NCBI RefSeq assembly: GCF_013337045.2
Contig: NZ_CP118260.1
Span: forward strand, 496,001 to 560,000
Source of the DNA: Agrobacterium vitis
GTDB taxonomy: Bacteria; Pseudomonadota; Alphaproteobacteria; Rhizobiales; Rhizobiaceae
Direction of reading: 5' to 3'
DNA: 64,000 bases
This document shows, one piece after another, positions 62,622-64,000 of this stretch. The position numbers were made by a program, and so were the translations under genes. Numbering within the stretch: position 1 is the first letter of the stretch; each line of letters begins with the position of its first letter. A model generated the notes under the pieces. The model had not been told where the DNA came from and did no database searches. It was given only the letters and a program-made list of their open reading frames with translations.

Positions 62622-62909
62622 GCGCTTCTCCTATCGGTTGAAATTTCCATCCGTGAAAAATCCGCAGCCTGATGGCTGCAAGCCCCCGTTTATCCGTCGC
62701 CGGCTTCCCTTGGTGCCGTTTCCCCCTGTGACACCTCATCCAAGCCCAAATCATCAACGATAAGGCACCGAATATATTGACGCATCTTAGTGCGAAGCTT
62801 GGCAATTTCGAGACGATGAGATGTCCCGTTCCTCCAGAAAGTTGGATGCCAGATCGTCAAATCAAGTGGGACAAATGCAATTCGGGCTTTTTTCGGCGAA
62901 AATGATAGA

Positions 62910-63656
62910 TTGAGTGAATCAGCAGCAATCGGGAACAGGCTCTTGGACGATAAAACGGTCGACGCGGAAAAACCAATCCACAGGCGTGGCTATGGGGTCT
63001 CGACAGTCTATGAGACCTTGCGCAACGAGATCATCGAACTGACGCTGGCGCCCGGCAGTCCTGTCGATGAGCAGCAATTGTCCGACCGCTTTTCCCTGTC
63101 GCGCACGCCGATCCGCGAAGCCCTGGTGCGGCTTGCCGCCGAAGGCCTGATCACCACGCTGACCAACCGCGCCACCATCGTCTCTTCCATCGACTTTCTG
63201 GGCCTTTCGGAATTTTTCGATGCACTGACCTTGATGTACCGGGTAACGACACGGCTTGCCGCGCTCAATCACACGCCTGATCATATCGAACAGATCCGCC
63301 GGTTTCAGGAGGTTTTCGCGCAGGCGGTCGAAAGGCGCGATGTGCTGGCGATGATCGCCAGCAATCGGGATTTCCACGTTGCCATCGCACGAGCGGGCAA
63401 GAACCGTTATTATGAGGATCTGTTCACGCGATTGCTGGATGAGGGGCGCCGGATTCTCCGGCTCTATTATTCCTCCTTCAACGATGTGCTGCCACGGCAA
63501 TATGTCACCGAGCATGAAGATATGATCCAGGCAATCATCGAGCGCGATGCCGAGCGCTCCGATGCACTGGCCACCGCCCATGCGGACCAGATCGTGCGGC
63601 AGATCCGCTCCTATATCACCGCCGATGGCCGCCAGACCGCAAATCTCAAGCTTTGA
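62910..63656 (+). CDS. GntR-family (FCD) transcriptional regulator
   Basis: 248 residues. The winged helix is at about 30-95 (TVYETLRNEIIELTLAPGSP, FSLSRTPIREALVRLAAEGLI), followed by an FCD domain at about 105-225 with NRDFHVAIARAGKN and the late VTEHEDMIQAI supplying the His ligands. There is no ATG near the start: TTG at 62910 lacks a ribosome site, TTG at 62943 has only AGG close by, so the 5' end is uncertain by about 11 codons. It lies between the ThuA pair (divergent) and a DapA-family gene (same direction, 144 bases on) and may control either. Confidence 0.87.
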   Translation: MSESAAIGNRLLDDKTVDAEKPIHRRGYGVSTVYETLRNEIIELTLAPGSPVDEQQLSDRFSLSRTPIREALVRLAAEGLITTLTNRATIVSSIDFLGLSEFFDALTLMYRVTTRLAALNHTPDHIEQIRRFQEVFAQAVERRDVLAMIASNRDFHVAIARAGKNRYYEDLFTRLLDEGRRILRLYYSSFNDVLPRQYVTEHEDMIQAIIERDAERSDALATAHADQIVRQIRSYITADGRQTANLKL

Positions 63657-63800
63657 TCCGAAGCCGATATCAAGACGAGAAGGGTTTTTACGGGCTCGTA
63701 CTTTGTATTTTATTTGTCGACAGGACGTCATGAAAATGGTAGTTCGCTTCCATTGGCTATGGACCGCGCCCTTTGCCTGCGGTCAATCTGGGAGAGTTCA

Positions 63801-64000
63801 ATGACCCAACTGGTTTTCAAGGGATGCATTCCCGCTTTGATGACGCCTTGCAAGGCGGACCGAACCCCCGATTTCGACGGGCTGGTTCGCAAGGGCAAAG
63901 AGCTTGTCGGTCTCGGCATGTCGGGCGTGGTCTATTGCGGATCGATGGGGGACTGGCCGCTGCTGAGCGATGACGAGCGCCAGGAAGGCGTGCGCCGGCT
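63801..64000 (+). CDS. DapA-family (N-acetylneuraminate lyase/dihydrodipicolinate synthase type) enzyme, 5' part only
   Basis: The first 66 codons are present and the gene is cut by the window end. The protein begins MTQLVFKGCIPALMTPCKAD and continues with VGLGMSGVVYCGSMGDWPLLS, the strand-loop that holds the carboxylate-binding Ser/Thr pair in this family (GTTGE in DapA; here CGSMGDW, which suggests a non-DapA member such as a keto-sugar-acid or hydroxyproline-pathway dehydratase/deaminase). GGGAGAG lies 4-5 bases before the ATG. The GntR gene upstream is the likely regulator. Confidence 0.8.
   Translation, partial: MTQLVFKGCIPALMTPCKADRTPDFDGLVRKGKELVGLGMSGVVYCGSMGDWPLLSDDERQEGVRR

Overview
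The window is GC-rich chromosome-type DNA from an alphaproteobacterium of the Rhizobiales, most likely a Rhizobiaceae member of the Agrobacterium/Allorhizobium type. The pointers are a BcsN-containing cellulose operon, HWE-family and LOV histidine kinases with an EcfG-type (general stress sigma factor) promoter, a ThuA/Gfo-Idh pair, a layout like the agrobacterial Amadori-compound (soc) locus, and rhizobial-style palindromic repeats. I see no rRNA, tRNA, CRISPR, prophage or insertion sequence. The species call is inference from gene content, because no database search was possible.

Layout. Bases 58-6043 hold a seven-gene operon, mostly joined by 4-base ATGA overlaps: class-III aminotransferase, arginase-fold protein, EmrE-like protein, fatty-acid desaturase, alpha/beta hydrolase with a Cys nucleophile, GNAT/FemAB-like acyltransferase, and a second EmrE-like protein. 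I cannot assign it to a named pathway and regard it as the best candidate for an undescribed system: synthesis and membrane export of a modified amine- or lipid-type molecule. A MipA/OmpV outer-membrane protein follows on the opposite strand, then the cellulose synthase operon bcsN-bcsA-bcsB with a divergent TPR protein (7104-15271). Bases 15345-19418 are a signalling block: an HWE kinase, a LOV blue-light kinase behind an EcfG-type promoter and a large hairpin, and a single-domain response regulator. After a small DUF3606-like gene and rsgA comes a large hybrid kinase whose N-terminus looks like a ParD antitoxin (21215-24331).

Bases 24418-31302 are catabolic: an SDR/epimerase, then a minus-strand operon (binding protein, fused permease-ATPase, Gfo/Idh oxidoreductase, FAD amine oxidase) facing a LacI regulator with two identical operator palindromes 21 bp apart. 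This fits uptake and oxidation of an Amadori-type sugar-amino-acid. Next are a chemoreceptor with a C-terminal NWEEF CheR-docking peptide and a CheW (31588-34022), an MdtABC-type RND efflux system (34300-41881), a GntR regulator with a LigM/DesA-type aryl-ether O-demethylase sharing TGTATACA operators (41927-44322), and a Zn/Cd/Pb P-type ATPase with a divergent MerR regulator and a textbook 19-bp-spacer promoter (44418-47182).

A 358-bp stretch of five palindromic elements (47193-47550) separates these from a complete GlgE-pathway operon: glgE, a treS-maltokinase fusion and glgB on the minus strand, with malQ divergent (47547-58429). Together these convert trehalose through maltose and maltose-1-phosphate into branched alpha-glucan. 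The right end carries a cold-shock gene with a long leader, dusA preceded by a frameshifted gene remnant, a ThuA/Gfo-Idh pair that probably acts on trehalose or a related sugar, a GntR-FCD regulator, and the start of a DapA-family aldolase/dehydratase gene cut by the window end.
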